Shown: positions 22,564 through 33,960 of the stretch, in pieces
How the letters are laid out: each line of letters begins with the position of its first letter
Numbering within the stretch: the first letter of the stretch is position 1
Assembly (NCBI GenBank): GCA_015680685.1
Contig: MNCI01036718.1
Location: 1-56,726, forward strand
Origin: Gnetum montanum
Lineage: Eukaryota; Streptophyta; Gnetopsida; Gnetales; Gnetaceae
Reading direction: 5' to 3'
Length of the DNA: 56,726 nt
The notes under the pieces: model-generated
The model's input: the letters and a program-made list of their open reading frames with translations, nothing else
Databases searched by the model: none
What the model was told of the DNA's origin: nothing
Made by a program: the position numbers and the translations under genes

Positions 22564-23963
22564 TATTTGATTTGTTTTCACTTGTCACATAAGAAGTGCT
22601 CATGATGGTGGATTGTACTATAATAGTGTTGCTTGCTAATGTTTGGTTTTTACCTTTGACTTTCAATGTTGATGCTAAGATATGATTTATTTTGATAAAA
22701 TAGGCAATGAATCCATGTCATCCATTCACCCATTCAACTTTATGGTCTCCCTTTGTTTTGAGAATGTACTATCCCTTTTTCTAATGAACCCTATTAATGA
22801 ATTTGTGGCTTGGTACTCTTCAAACCAAGGAAAGATTTAAATGGATTGAAAAGCTTGTGAATTCAAGGGTATGTGATGCATTTGTGCTTTCTATTCTCTT
22901 GGGTACTTGGATGTTTTTCATACGTTTTCCACCATTCCGCTGACAACTAATACCAGGAGATTGAATAAATCAAATAAGTCTTTGCATGGTGTCGTTCCCA
23001 CTCAAAAAAATAAAATAACATTGGTGGAAATTCAAAACACACCCCTTAGACACAATAAAGAAACATGGGCTACAAGCACTAGTTATGGCACTGGAAAGAA
23101 ATTTACCCATGCTTGAAGGTTCCCTCTAACTAAGGCCCTTCCTCACTTCTTGCTTCTATATTCTTCTCTTTTTGGAATGGTGGTTGCTTTGTGGAAGCAT
23201 TCTTGTTGCTTTAGGAGGATGAGTTTGTGAAGTGTGTTGATGCGAGGTCACTAGATGTGGTTAGTTTTAATCTGGATTTGGGCTAAATTTTATTAAGTCA
23301 CCTTAATCACATACTACATAAGGGACTTTGCACAATATTGATTTTGGGATTCCATTCCATTCCATTCTCTCTTTTTGTATTGCTTTCCATATTCCATATC
23401 ATTATTGATTTTATGAGTAGCCTATATCTTGGTCGGCGCATTATTATTCTTTGGTAAATTCTTGTAGGTGAATTCTTAACTATTGCTTCCAAATATCATT
23501 CCTAAAGCCTACTAAGTCTTTGGTTTGTGGGTTTGTTAAGGCATAAAAGGGCATGAGCTTTCTTTGGGGAGGACCCATTGGTATTTATTTTTGGTGCAAT
23601 TGTTAAGTTCTTTCCTTTAAAATTTTTTTGCACTCAAATTTTTATCATTTCATCTCATCCATGACATCCATTTTTGGTTTTTTTTATTGGCTTCACCATT
23701 GTTATTTCTCTAATCTTCCTTGTTCTTTCATTTTTCATCCTATTGCTACTGGAGATTCAATCTTAGTCATGGGGGCTTATCGTAAATTTTTCCATTCCAT
23801 TACTTATTTCACCCCTACACCTTGGGTAGTGATCACTTACAAACCTCTAACCTAGTATCTGCCACACCCACAACCTAGCCAATGTACTTCATATCGAGGC
23901 AAGGTATCAATTACATTATATCTTATCTACCCTTGCTAATTTGTGACTGTGCTGTGTGTGTAG
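22564..23963 (+). other. Element 2 conserved spacer upstream of the aORF position
   Basis: It has no coding frame but aligns with elements 1, 3 and 4: ACAAGCACTAGTTATGGCAC...ACCCATGCTTGAAGGTT (about 23071-23121), CCCTCTAACTAAGGCCCTT, and GGGCATGAGC...TTTGGGGAGGACCCATTGG (23550-23580). It ends with TGCTAAT (23934-23940, branch A at 23939), then GTGTGTGTAG and ATG at 23964. Confidence 0.65.
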
Positions 23964-23966
23964 ATG
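23934..23966 (+). promoter_or_regulatory. Element 2 putative branchpoint and 3' splice site at an ATG
   Basis: TGCTAAT with branch A at 23939, AG at 23962-23963, ATG directly after. The spacing is 24 nt. The frame behind the ATG closes at once (TGA at the fifth codon), so this too is a relic. Confidence 0.6.
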
Positions 23967-24351
23967 GTGATCACATGAAAAATGGACTTGGATAGGAGGA
24001 AGCACTGAGGATGGATTGGAGCATGAGCATTTACATAAGGAATACGCTTGGTCATGTGGCCATGGATGAACAATGGTGTGCACATTTTTGACATCGGCAG
24101 TAATGCACCTCATTTTCTTTTTTTTCTCTCTCTCTTCAAGCTATCAAATGAGGGTTTGGATTCATCTATGTCTAGTGTTCACAAAAATGATTATGAATAC
24201 TAATGTTGTAATACGTTTGTTGATCCATTCACCAGGCACTTTGAGTTTGTCATTCCATGTCATCGTTAATTGTCGTTCAGTCAATAATTCCATACCTTCC
24301 CAATATTTTGTAAGGAACTCGAGGACAAGTTTTCATTTAGTCGTGGAGGTA
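23964..24351 (+). other. Element 2 aORF remnant and 3' terminal tract
   Basis: No frame survives. The terminal blocks GTCAATAATTCCATACCTTC (about 24285) and AAGTTTTCATTTAGTC precede the purine-rich GTGGAGGTA that abuts the 3' LTR, as in the other copies. Confidence 0.55.
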
Positions 24352-25188
24352 TGATGAGTCCCGATATCAAATCCTTGATATTGGATCCTCGATATCAGAT
24401 ACACGATATCAGTGTTGTCGAAGTGATATTAGACATGTGATGTCGCAACCTGTCTCATTGCCTATAAATAAGAGATAGGGACACTTGGCTTTGGCATTAG
24501 ATTTTAGTCCCTTAGTTGAACTCGTGCAGTTTTTCCTTTTCAAAGTTGTGCTACAGTAGGAGTCATAAAGTGAATAAATCTTTATTTGAGCATTGTGTAC
24601 TTGAGCACACCTTGTGTCTAGAAATAAAGATGAACTTTTTGATAAACCTTGCAGCATTCAGAATAGCTTAATTATTGCATTTCCTATTATTTACTGTTAT
24701 TTCATGTTTTTAATAATTACTTAATATTATTTTCTAGAATTATTAATTATTAATTATGAATGAATTAGCACACTCAACACGACCACTTCAAGCATATGTG
24801 GAACATTTAGTAACCTAGTAACGACTAGCGTTTGGTAATCCCAGTAGTGTTACACTAGTTCAGGATGTGTTCGAAGAGTGGAAGCGGATGTTGGTGTTAG
24901 GGCTAGTTAGTGAATAGTTAATTAGTTAAATAAAATTAGTTATTAAATCACCTCATTTCTCTCTTTTAAGCATCAAGAACAAAAAACATAAAATAATAAA
25001 AATCACATACCTTGAGTTTACTTAACCATACAATTGAGCCTTAGAAGTAAGCTTAGGAAGACAACGATTGCATAACTCATCCTTGTTCTGTGTAAGTGCA
25101 TAAGCACTTAATCCTTGGAATTTGACCAGATTGCACGTGAATGCTTGTATTCGTATGGTTGGGCATAGGGATACCTTGCCGCTCATCA
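24352..25188 (+). repeat. Element 2 3' LTR (837 bp)
   Basis: TGATGAG to CTCATCA. The U3 array has one extra module relative to the 5' LTR (GTGTTGTCGAAGTGATATTA, about 24412-24431). TATAAATA is at 24463-24470. Confidence 0.88.
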
Positions 25189-25193
25189 ACTAC

Positions 25194-25984
25194 CATGCTT
25201 TTCTAGCTAGTAATTGTTTGATTAATGGAGAGTCAAAATTTTGCATAATGAATAAAGCTCTATTTGAATTTTAGAAAATTTAAAATTTCAAATTATTGAA
25301 TCTTGACAATAATATCTCATTAATGAGTTTATTTGTTAAATTTTAAAATTATATTTAAATTAATTCATGTAAATAGATTAGCTTAGTTTTGTGGAGCTTA
25401 CAATGATTTTTTCTTACCAAAGAGGGTCATACCTATGCGAAATGGTGTTGGACCATTGAAGGTGTTACTAAGAATATTTTATTACTTTTGTGTGTTAGTT
25501 TCACAGCTACTCCATAAGAGATTATGACATAATTTCTGTGCATATTAGATTTCCATGTTGCACCTATCCTATAAGGGATTATGATATGAAGGTATGTCTT
25601 ATTTCCTTTTTATGTGTGAACATTGTACCTATTTCATAAGGATATATAATGAGTTTTAATTATTTTTTAATTATTTATAGTTATAGAATAAATAAAAATA
25701 TAAAAATGTTATCTCCCTAATATGGTAATATAGGTTTTCTCATTTGTATTATATGTATGATAACATTTTATTTATTGAAAATAAAGATATACACAAGTAA
25801 TTCATGTTTCCATTGTCTTTAGTGTGTACAACTAATTTGACATGCATACTGTTGATAGACCTATTAGGGTCTAAGAGGCCCCTATTCATGGAACCATTAA
25901 TAGAAAGGGTTTTTGTGAATTACTTGTTTTATTTATGCATTCACAATTTTTCTTTTTCTAGTTGTTGATTTTGTAGCAAATAGA
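25194..25984. other. unassigned AT-rich DNA
   Basis: No gene or element boundary recognised. It is probably the continuation of the host DNA interrupted by element 2. Confidence 0.4.
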
Positions 25985-27380
25985 AGAACGAAGAAATTAT
26001 GGTTGAATTGAATAATGGCAATAGATTAAATCAGAATCCTCAATTAGTCCAAATCGTCTTTAAAAACATGATAATTGAAGAAACATCTTCTATGGTGGTA
26101 AAATTTTATCAATATAAACTAGAATGATGGCATGATGCACAAGGAAGATTTTGCAATTTGCCTAGGGAAGTTGCATCTATTGTCGTTGAGGAGGATTTGT
26201 CCAATTAGGATTTCATCAAGGATTTGGAAAATTATAAAACCATATCACCTTAACAATTAGATATGTTTCTCATGAGAAGCAAGAGCTTAGTGATATGATT
26301 ATAGAGTAAGAGTACGAGTGCATACATGAGGAGAAGTCGGTAGGGCCTTCTCCTAGAGATTTGCATTACTACAACATGAATGATTCTAGGGGAAGAAGAT
26401 ACATGCATATTTGTTTGTGGGGCCTGAGCTATACTTGTGGTGACCTAAAGTAGTCTATCATTCCACATTCTTCTTACCTTTATTTAAATAGAAATGTTGA
26501 TGATTTGAATGAGCCATTATTCCCATGGATCTACCAAGATCAAATTCATAAAGTAATTTTCATCCTAATTAAAACATTAATTAGAGTAGAATAAAAAATG
26601 GTTGATATGACTAACATTATTATATTCAATGAGTAGTTGAATGATTATTTGCAGCTTCTTTTTCAAGCATTTTTTATCTCTCGTGCATTGCAAGGGTTAA
26701 AATAATGAGTGGTAGAAACTCTTTCTTTTTTCCATATACCTACTGATTATGCTAAAACATGGTAGTAAGCTCTTCTATCCAAATCCATCTCTTCTTGAAT
26801 AGACATGTTAAAATCTTTTAATTTCAAATTTTAATTCTTTACTTGAGTTGTAAAACTTAGAAAGAAGATAGTAGGATGATAGCAAAATACTAATGAATCA
26901 TTAGATGTGCGGTAGAATAGTATAATTTCATGCTCAACCAATATCCAAATCATGGGTTTGGAAAATGTGAACAATTAATGCAATTGGTAAAAGGACTACA
27001 ATTGCAAGCTCATAAAAGGATGGATATGTATAACATAGGTAATCTCTATTAGAGGTTAGTGGCTCAAATTGTAGCTATGTTAGATGCTAAATTAGAAGGT
27101 GAATGGAATAAGCATGCTAATGTATAGAAAGTCAGCATAGCTTTCCAATATTAGAAGAACATGAAGAATGTTGAGTGTAAGATTTAAATTTTGATGTTGT
27201 TAAAGTCCTTATGGAAGAAAGCATGAAAACTAAGAAGACATTAGTAGACCTTGGCAATGTTGTTGACAAGGTTTAGGATGTATTAAATCAAACGATGAAT
27301 TTAGGCCTTAAGGATTTTAAAAATAATGTTGTTGAAGTAAATATAAAGGTAGCTACACCATAGGGTAAGATATATAATAG
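25985..27380 (+). pseudogene. unrecognised decayed protein-coding sequence
   Basis: A coding character is clear although stops and frameshifts break it. The first part, from ATG 25999, reads MVELNNGNRLNQNP, then EETSSMVVKFYQYKLE, then LPREVASIVVEEDLS. A frame change follows, with DLHYYNMNDSRGRRYMHICL and NVDDLNEPLFPWIYQDQIHK (about 26360-26560). The last part has LVAQIVAMLDAKLEGEWNKH and MEESMKTKKTLVDLGNVVDK, a helical, charged style (about 27055-27275). Stops sit mostly where TGG or CAA codons would be expected. A pyrimidine-rich stretch ending in TTGTAG at 25970-25977 could be an old splice acceptor. I cannot name the family; a gag-like or host gene origin is equally possible. Confidence 0.45.
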
Positions 27381-27390
27381 TAAGAAATAT

Positions 27391-27636
27391 TAAAATTTTG
27401 GGAATGCATCCCTTGGAGGAAATTCTTAAATTTTGTTGACATTTGATGAAAATAACAAAAATTTGATTTACCATAAGTCGTTGTCTTTAAAAATTTGAGA
27501 AATCTAGATTTATTGAAATTTGGGGAATGCATCCCTCGGAGGAAATTCTTAATTTTTTTTTGAAATCTGATGAAAATAATAGAAATTTGATTTACCACAA
27601 GTCAGGGTCTTCAAAAATTTAAGGAATTTTGATATA
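27391..27636 (+). repeat. 123-bp tandem duplication
   Basis: The core GGGAATGCATCCC starts at 27400 and again at 27523, each followed by GGAGGAAATTCTTAA, a (T)n stretch and GAAATTTGATTTACCA-like text. The copies differ by small indels. Confidence 0.75.
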
Positions 27637-27639
27637 TGA

Positions 27640-27900
27640 GGGCATCACAAGTATATCATAAGGGTACCATGAGTCGTGATCTAATACAACAGTTAAGAAA
27701 TTTGAATTTTTGAATACCATGAGTCATGATGGATTTACCTTAAGAGAAATTTGTAGCACAAGGTGATCATGGATTATTGTTGATAATTTAAAATAATCAT
27801 GAGGTGTAATTTTTGCAATATCATGAGTCATGGTGAACTCGTGGTCTGTAATCTTATAGTACCAAAACTTGATCATGAGTCATGGTTGATTTTAAAAACT
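27640..27900 (+). repeat. dispersed CATGAGTCATG motif, four or more copies
   Basis: CATGAGTCGTGAT, CATGAGTCATGAT, CATGAGTCATGGT and again CATGAGTCATGGT occur at about 27668, 27719, 27824 and 27874 at irregular spacing. They may be a worn tandem array. Confidence 0.4.
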
Positions 27901-28006
27901 TAGATTTTTAAAGATTTTGAATTCATATTTGAATGAAACTTAATTTGTTGGAATTGCCCTAAGTTGTAGAATAACCTATGATGAACAATTAATATTAATT
28001 TAATTT

Positions 28007-28832
28007 TGATGAGCAGTGAGTAGACCCTACGTCCAACCATACAAATCACTAAGCATTCACGTGTGATCCGGTCAAATTCCATAGACTTATAGCCTTCTAA
28101 GTACATTGGTCTCTAGCAAGTGAAACTGATCATTGCAATCATTATCTCTCCCTTACAATTGTGAAATACAAAGGTATGGTTAAGTGCAACTGAGGCATAT
28201 GATTTTTATCATTTTTATGTTTTATGTTTTAAGTCGCCTAAGGATAAATAATAACAAATAAAATAAAATAAGTAATCACTAATTTAGTCAAACTAGCTAC
28301 ACCTAACTAATCCTAACATAAGCATCCACTCCCACTTACCGTAGATGCTACTGGGTTACCAAATGTTAAGCGTTATCGGGATTACCAAGCACCAAGCATA
28401 TGCTTGAAGTGATCATACTTATGTGCTTAATTCATTACTTATTTAATCTAAATTAATTTAGCTTAATTACTTAAAACATTAAACAAAATTTTGTAAAACA
28501 TTAAATGCATAAGTAAAATATTAATCTATTTCAAAGTGCTACAAGGTTTATTAGAAAGCTCATCTTTATTTCCACACACACTACTGTGCTTAGGTACAAT
28601 AGTGCTCGAATAAAGATCTGCACACTCTTTGAGTCCTACCGTGGGCACTTAGAAAAATATTCTAACTTCCAAATGATAAAACTACAAGAGTTTCACTACA
28701 ATTATGATCAAATATGTCATAAACATGGCAGGTGAGCACGTATTTATAGGCAAAAATAAACACTGTGTCAATGAGGCCACATCAACACATCAAATTCCAT
28801 GTTGATGGGACCCAAGAAAATGTGACTCATCA
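28007..28832 (-). repeat. Element 4 3' LTR (826 bp)
   Basis: Read on minus, it begins TGATGAGTCACATTTTCTTG and ends at 28007 with CTCATCA. The TATAAATA-type box lies about 95 bp into U3, and AATAAAGATGAGC shortly after. The doubled GGTAACCCAGTAGC-type motif is present. U3 lacks the GATATC array of elements 1-3. Confidence 0.85.
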
Positions 28833-29049
28833 TACACCCACATCTGAATGAAAACTCATCCTTGAGTGAACAAAAGGAGGAACAAGTTTCTTACAAAATT
28901 TTGGGAAGGTATGGGATTATTGACTAACTATTGATATACACAAACACTAAGTGCTTGAGTGTATGATAACATAATCATTACAAAATTTTGGTGTTTAGGA
29001 CAAAAAAATTGAACACTAGGACAAAAATGAAAAACACAATTCCTCTAAT
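28833..29049 (-). other. Element 4 3' terminal tract
   Basis: On minus it contains GTCAATAATCCCATACCTTC, AAAATTTTGTAAG and GGATGAGTTTTCATTCAG. It ends ATGTGGGTGTA against the LTR, the same order as elements 1-3: conserved block, T-rich box, purine-rich primer. Confidence 0.6.
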
Positions 29050-31909
29050 GGCATGAAGACAGGGAAGAAGTTCAAACGGTCCTAGGTAGTGGAGGCTCCT
29101 AGGGTTTTGAGGGACCTTCTCCTACTTTAGGTGTATGCAGTGGTTGAGGTAGTTGTGATTGTCCTGCAATAGTTGCAACCTCTGGCAGAAGATGGAAGGC
29201 ATCCTACAATGCCTTCATATTCTCCTCCTTACTTGTAGGATCATTCATGGTCCATGCCACTTCACGAATGTGGACCAGTGTGGGAACATCCCAAGGATAG
29301 GGCATTGTTGGGAATAGCTCCTTCACATTGATGAACTAGGCAGCAAAAAGTTTACATTTAACATCAAACACCTTTACTACATTTTGTAGCTCCTCGTAGT
29401 CACTTAGTCTTCTAGCCAAGTTCTTAGCTGTAGATTGTTGATTAGTGAAGTTTTTCCTGAGAACATTAAGTTCTACATTTGCCACCTCAAGCTTCTTCTT
29501 GGTGTCTTTGTAATGCTTCAACTCAACTTCATATAACAAGTATGAACTAGCCACCTATTTCTCTAATTTGGACCATGGTTGTCTAATAGTCAACATTGCT
29601 AGACTTTCATAATGGTGATTGACAAGGTTCATAAACTTTGTCATCTCCTTGATCTATAGTCTCTTCATACATATATCTACCTTTTTGTAGTCATTGAGCC
29701 CATCAAGGAAATTCTTCTAGACATCTCCTCCTTCCTTGAGTTTTTGGAGGGCCTCATTAACTTTTGTGCTCATCATTTAAATATGTTTTTCATTGATTTC
29801 TTTCTATAGATGAACCTAATCTCTATAGTGATTTTTGACTCTCTCAAATTTGAGATCCTCATTTTTCCAAGTGGCTACCTCTATTACAGATTTCTAGTGA
29901 AGGACTTAAACTTCCTCCATGGAGAGATTTCTATTTTTGACTACCAATCTTCTTAGTTCTGTATTTACTCTAGCTAGTTGCTCCTGCTATTGATGGATGA
30001 AATCTTTCATTTGTTGCTTTTTCACATCAACATTCTATAGGCAATGATTCTCTACGATCAGGGTGACATTCTCCTAACAAGTTTGATCCAAGGCCTTTTG
30101 GATATTGTGCATGGTGGCATCGACAAAGGATTGATAAAAAATTACCTTATCCTTTGTGTTCTCAACCTTCTTTAGCTTTTCCTAAAGTTGATGAAAAGCT
30201 TCATCATAGGTTGACATAGGGTTAAGAAGCACGGGATTAGCAAGGCAAGCTCTTAATTTAGCAACCTCAGTAGCCAGGCATTGGTTTTAAACCTAGGCTA
30301 TTTTGAGTTTCTCCTCCATGATAATGCATTTTCCCTTGCTTCTAGCAACTCTGACTAGGTTGCAATGATTGTATTTGGAATGTTGAAGACATTTGAAATT
30401 GGTTTCTTAGTTCCTGCAATTTGGTCTAGCAACTCTTCATGCTAGGCTATACTTAATTTGCCATGAACTAATCACAGGGATGTTTGCACATCTTGGAGTG
30501 TAGAAACATCTAGTACAAACACTGTAGATGCATTTAATGCCTTGGTAATTCTATTAGCAACCACCTCTACTATTGTCTCCTACTCATGGTGCTGTATCAC
30601 TAAGACAATTTCCCCCTTTCCCTCCTCTAGATGCACTAATAAAGTAACAACATTCCTAGAGATATTTGGGAATTGTTGTTGTTGTGAGATAGAGACCATT
30701 ACCTATCAGGTACTAGGATTTGATCTCTTAGGTAGTTTTGTTCTTTGGGCTACCTCCCTTCATCTAGTTGATGGTTTGAGCCACTTTATTGAGGTGACTT
30801 ATTTTTGGACGATACATAGATGGATCACCGCTACTCATTCTTGCTTGTTCCTCTTGTTCACACAAGAGTTGCTATCAGATATCATGCATTCATTCAAGGG
30901 TAGCATGGGACTCTAGCATTGTTTTATGAGTGGGTGGTGGAGGTGGTAGTTGTTGCTCCTCTTCCTTGGTTATGGCTAGGGTCTTGTCCTTCATCATGTC
31001 TATCCAAGAGGCAGAAGGAGTATGCTAGAGTGTATCATTGGCATAGCAAACTATTCCTACACTTTTGCATAATTTTCTAATGAGGTAGGAAAAGGACAAG
31101 ATCTTTCTTCCATGTTCATTTTCCTTAAATCACTTCTCTATCTCTAGATAGATTAGTTGTGGAAGGTTCATAGGGAATTTTTCACTCAAAGTAGCACACA
31201 CACAGGTGGAGAAGGTAGGCACTTTACTAGGCCTTACTATTGGATTGAGGTGATAGGCCACTATCTTGAAATATGCATGCTCTGCTAAGGTGAGTGCACC
31301 ATGCTCCTTGCAGTTTGCTCCATAGCATCACTAGGTCCACTCCTTCTTTGTCTCTGGGTGTACTTGTGTAGAGATCTCTACTAGGTTTGTTTTAATATTA
31401 GGCAACCCTATGGCCTACATAATAGCTTTCATTAAGTAAGACACTTGAATGTCCTTGATTTTTATAGTGGCTCCTACCTACCCACTGTTCTAGAAGAGAT
31501 GTGTCTCTTCCATGTACCACTCTCCACTGGAAGTGATGATTGGTCACATGGGAGAGTTTTGCAATTGTGTCTTGAATTTTGGTGAAGCATGCTCCAAGAA
31601 TGATCCAAAGTTCAATTCTTGGAGAACTAAATGTTGGATGTCACAAGGCTTGATCTAATCATGATAGGCTTGAGTTAATGCAAACTCAAGTCTTGGCACC
31701 TCATCTTAATGGGATTGTTTTGTTACAATCACTTCCTTGGGAATCTATTAGATATATTCTACTTCAAGCTCCTCCCAAAGAGGTCCCACTGTATGAGTTT
31801 TTGCTACCTACTCTTATGCTTGTTTTTGTTGCTCCCTTTCTGCTCTTGGTCATTTGTCCCTTGGTTGAGATGGTCCTCCTTCTTGTGGATGTTTTGGTCT
31901 AGGTGCCAT
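29050..31909 (-). pseudogene. Element 4 aORF (env-position extra ORF), about 950 codons, decayed
   Basis: The ATG (31909-31907) directly follows a putative 3' splice site. The frame runs from MAPRPKHPQEGGPSQP without a frameshift for about 300 codons, broken only by stops. An N-terminal globular part includes LNFGSFLEHASPKFKTQL, SGEWYMEETHLF, IKIKDIQVSYLMKAIM, LTLAEHAYFKIVAYHLNP and RKILSFSYLIRKLCKSVGI. This resembles the putative plant transposon protein domain found in Athila-type elements. Then come a Pro run (LPPPPPTHK), Gln/Glu-rich text and, in the last third, coiled-coil style sequence (ELKHYKDTKKKLEVANVEL, about 29500), ending Pro-rich (PSKPPEPPLP). I see no signal peptide or membrane segment, so calling it an envelope protein would be unsupported. 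Element 3 keeps a shortened relative. Confidence 0.6.
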
Positions 31910-31939
31910 CTATAATCACAACATGACCAAGGATTAGCA
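31907..31939 (-). promoter_or_regulatory. Element 4 putative branchpoint and 3' splice site at the aORF ATG
   Basis: On minus: TGCTAAT (branch A at 31934), then CATGTTGTGATTATAG and ATG. The branch A lies 24 nt from the G of AG (31910), ideal for a plant intron and matching elements 1-3. Confidence 0.65.
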
Positions 31940-31945
31940 CTTAAT

Positions 31946-33960
31946 GTGTAACTTTGAAACATTTGGAATACCTTATCTCTTGGGGTATTTACACTTGACT
32001 AAGTTTTCATCATGGCTAGTTTGATTATTTTAATATTATTTTATTATTATCTAATTAGATAGGTTACTAGAGTGTGTTGGAAGGGTTTAACTCTTATAGG
32101 TTGGTGATTTAATATTATTTTATTTATTAAACCCATGGGGAAGTTAGAAAAATTTTGAAAAATTTTCTATCAAAAACCTAAGTTTTATGGCCCCCATGAC
32201 ATAGAGCATACCTTCGAAAGCTATAGGGCCAAAGAATGAAGTGAATTAGACAAAAAATTTGAAAGTTACAAGCTATGGAAGGTTTTGGGCTTTGAAAAAT
32301 TGCAAAAAATTCCCTTACATTTGAAGCAAATGGAAAAAAATTTCTAAGTGGTGGGTGCTATTTATAGAAATTTTCCCTTGCATCACCTAGGCCTCATTGA
32401 TGAGGCCTAGTTGACATGGTCAATTGCATTGATTGGGCCTAGTTGACACAACTACTGACCATTGTTGACCAAGTAAAAATTTGAAAAAAATATATAAGGA
32501 ATTTTTGAACAAAATTGGAGTTAGATGGAAGCCCAAAGAGCAAAGAACATAATGAAATATATGAATAGGATTTTAGAGTTCACAAAATATGGAGAATGAT
32601 TGGAGAAATTCCTTAAGGAGCACATACTTGGATGTAATCGATGGGGCATGCAAAATATTTGATTACAAAAATGTCTAAGGATAAGGGACTTAACTAACCC
32701 AACTAAGAGCTATGCAAGTCGGTCCTCCCCATAGTAGGCTTATGCCATTTTTGCCCTTGCATAACCTCAACTAAGGATTATGTGGGCCCCATAGTTGATT
32801 AATGGTTACGAAAAGCTAAAAATCAAAACTTGAAGAATCTACCTAAGAATTTCAACATGTCAAACTCAGACATTAAGAAAAAACATAAAAATCAACAATG
32901 AGGTAAGTTATGGAGAGCATTGATGGATGAGATAGAGAATGAAATGGATGTCCCAATCATGGTCACATGAAGTCCCTTCTGAGTTTCATGGTTAAATGAT
33001 CCAATAAAGTCCAACCTTAGTCTAGATCAAAGCCAATCACTTTTAGTGAACTCCCATTGCAACTCTAGGACCAATCCATCCCCTCGAGACATAAGAATGC
33101 TCCCATAGATAATCACTATTCCTTATTTGAGGAGAAAAGAGAAGTAGGAAGTGAGAAAGGGCCTTAGGCATGGGTAACATGTCTTTCTAGTACCATAGCT
33201 AGTGCTTGTAGCCTATTTATTTTTTCTAAGGGGTGTGTTTTAAATTCCCATCATGTTTTTCTAAACATTTTATGTTTTTTCATGAATTTTTGAATGGGAA
33301 CCACATGATGTAAAGACTTATTCAACTTCTTGTTATTGGTCAACATGTAATGGTAAGAAATCCATGAAAACACTCATGCATTCAATCAAGTAGAGAGGTA
33401 AAGAGTATTGAATCTCCTTAAAGTCATACCCTTTTCAAACCTTTGAATCTTTCCCAATCTTGAAAATGACCAAGGTTACAAGTTCGTTAAAGTTTTATTA
33501 ATGAAAAAGGAACCCTCATATTTCAAAAATCGGGAAAACCATAAAGTAGGTGGATGGGTGGATAATGTGAACTTACTACCTGTTCCATAGAAAAGAAACC
33601 TATCTTAGTTATTGATCATCAAAATTCAAAAATAGAAACCAAACATTAGCAATCAAAAACATTAGGTATAAATCACCATTAGTAACTAGCTAAATCATCA
33701 CTAAATCTTGTTGATAATAAAGCATTTTTATGAGAAAATAAGAAAAATTCACACCAAAATAAAGTAAAGTGTACAAGAAATTATAAAAATATTTAAGAAA
33801 AATAAAACATACTAACGATGTTGTAAAACAAAAATTTGGAAAAATAACAAAGTGTAAAACAAAAAAGATATAAAAATAAACAAAGTGTAAAACAAAGAAG
33901 TAGAAAAAATAAGTCATTTATATAGTTAGCATGGATGACCATCTCCCCCATGATTAAGTT
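31946..33960 (-). other. Element 4 conserved spacer between pol and aORF
   Basis: About 2 kb without coding frames. Shared blocks with the other elements are GGCATAAGCCTACTATGGGG followed by AGGACCGACTTGCAT (32711-32746, minus), ACAAGCACTAGCTATGGTAC...ACCCATGCCT...AAGGCCCTTTCTCAC (about 33155-33215, minus), and the AT-rich stretch next to pol. Confidence 0.6.

Larger units (their letters stand above)
14239..25188 (+). mobile_element. Element 2: full-length Athila-type LTR retrotransposon, decayed
   Basis: The element is 10,950 bp. LTRs begin TAATGAG/TGATGAG and end CTCATCA. The target duplication is imperfect: GCTAC (14234-14238) against ACTAC (25189-25193). Order inside: degenerate primer site, gag, protease, RT, RNase H, integrase, conserved spacer, vestigial 3' splice site, 3' LTR. 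It also contains a GC-rich retroposed insert (21456-22563). Gag-pol reads as one polyprotein apart from a few 1-bp frameshifts (about 15365, 17900 and 20935) and many nonsense codons. It is the best template for what element 1 has lost. Confidence 0.85.

Noticed and set aside
30542-30916. 124-codon plus-strand ORF
   Set aside because: It is the reverse-strand shadow of the element 4 aORF; the minus-strand reading has consistent domains and the splice-site context.
29050-31909. Calling the element 4 aORF a true envelope gene
   Set aside because: No signal peptide or transmembrane stretch could be seen; position alone is not enough.
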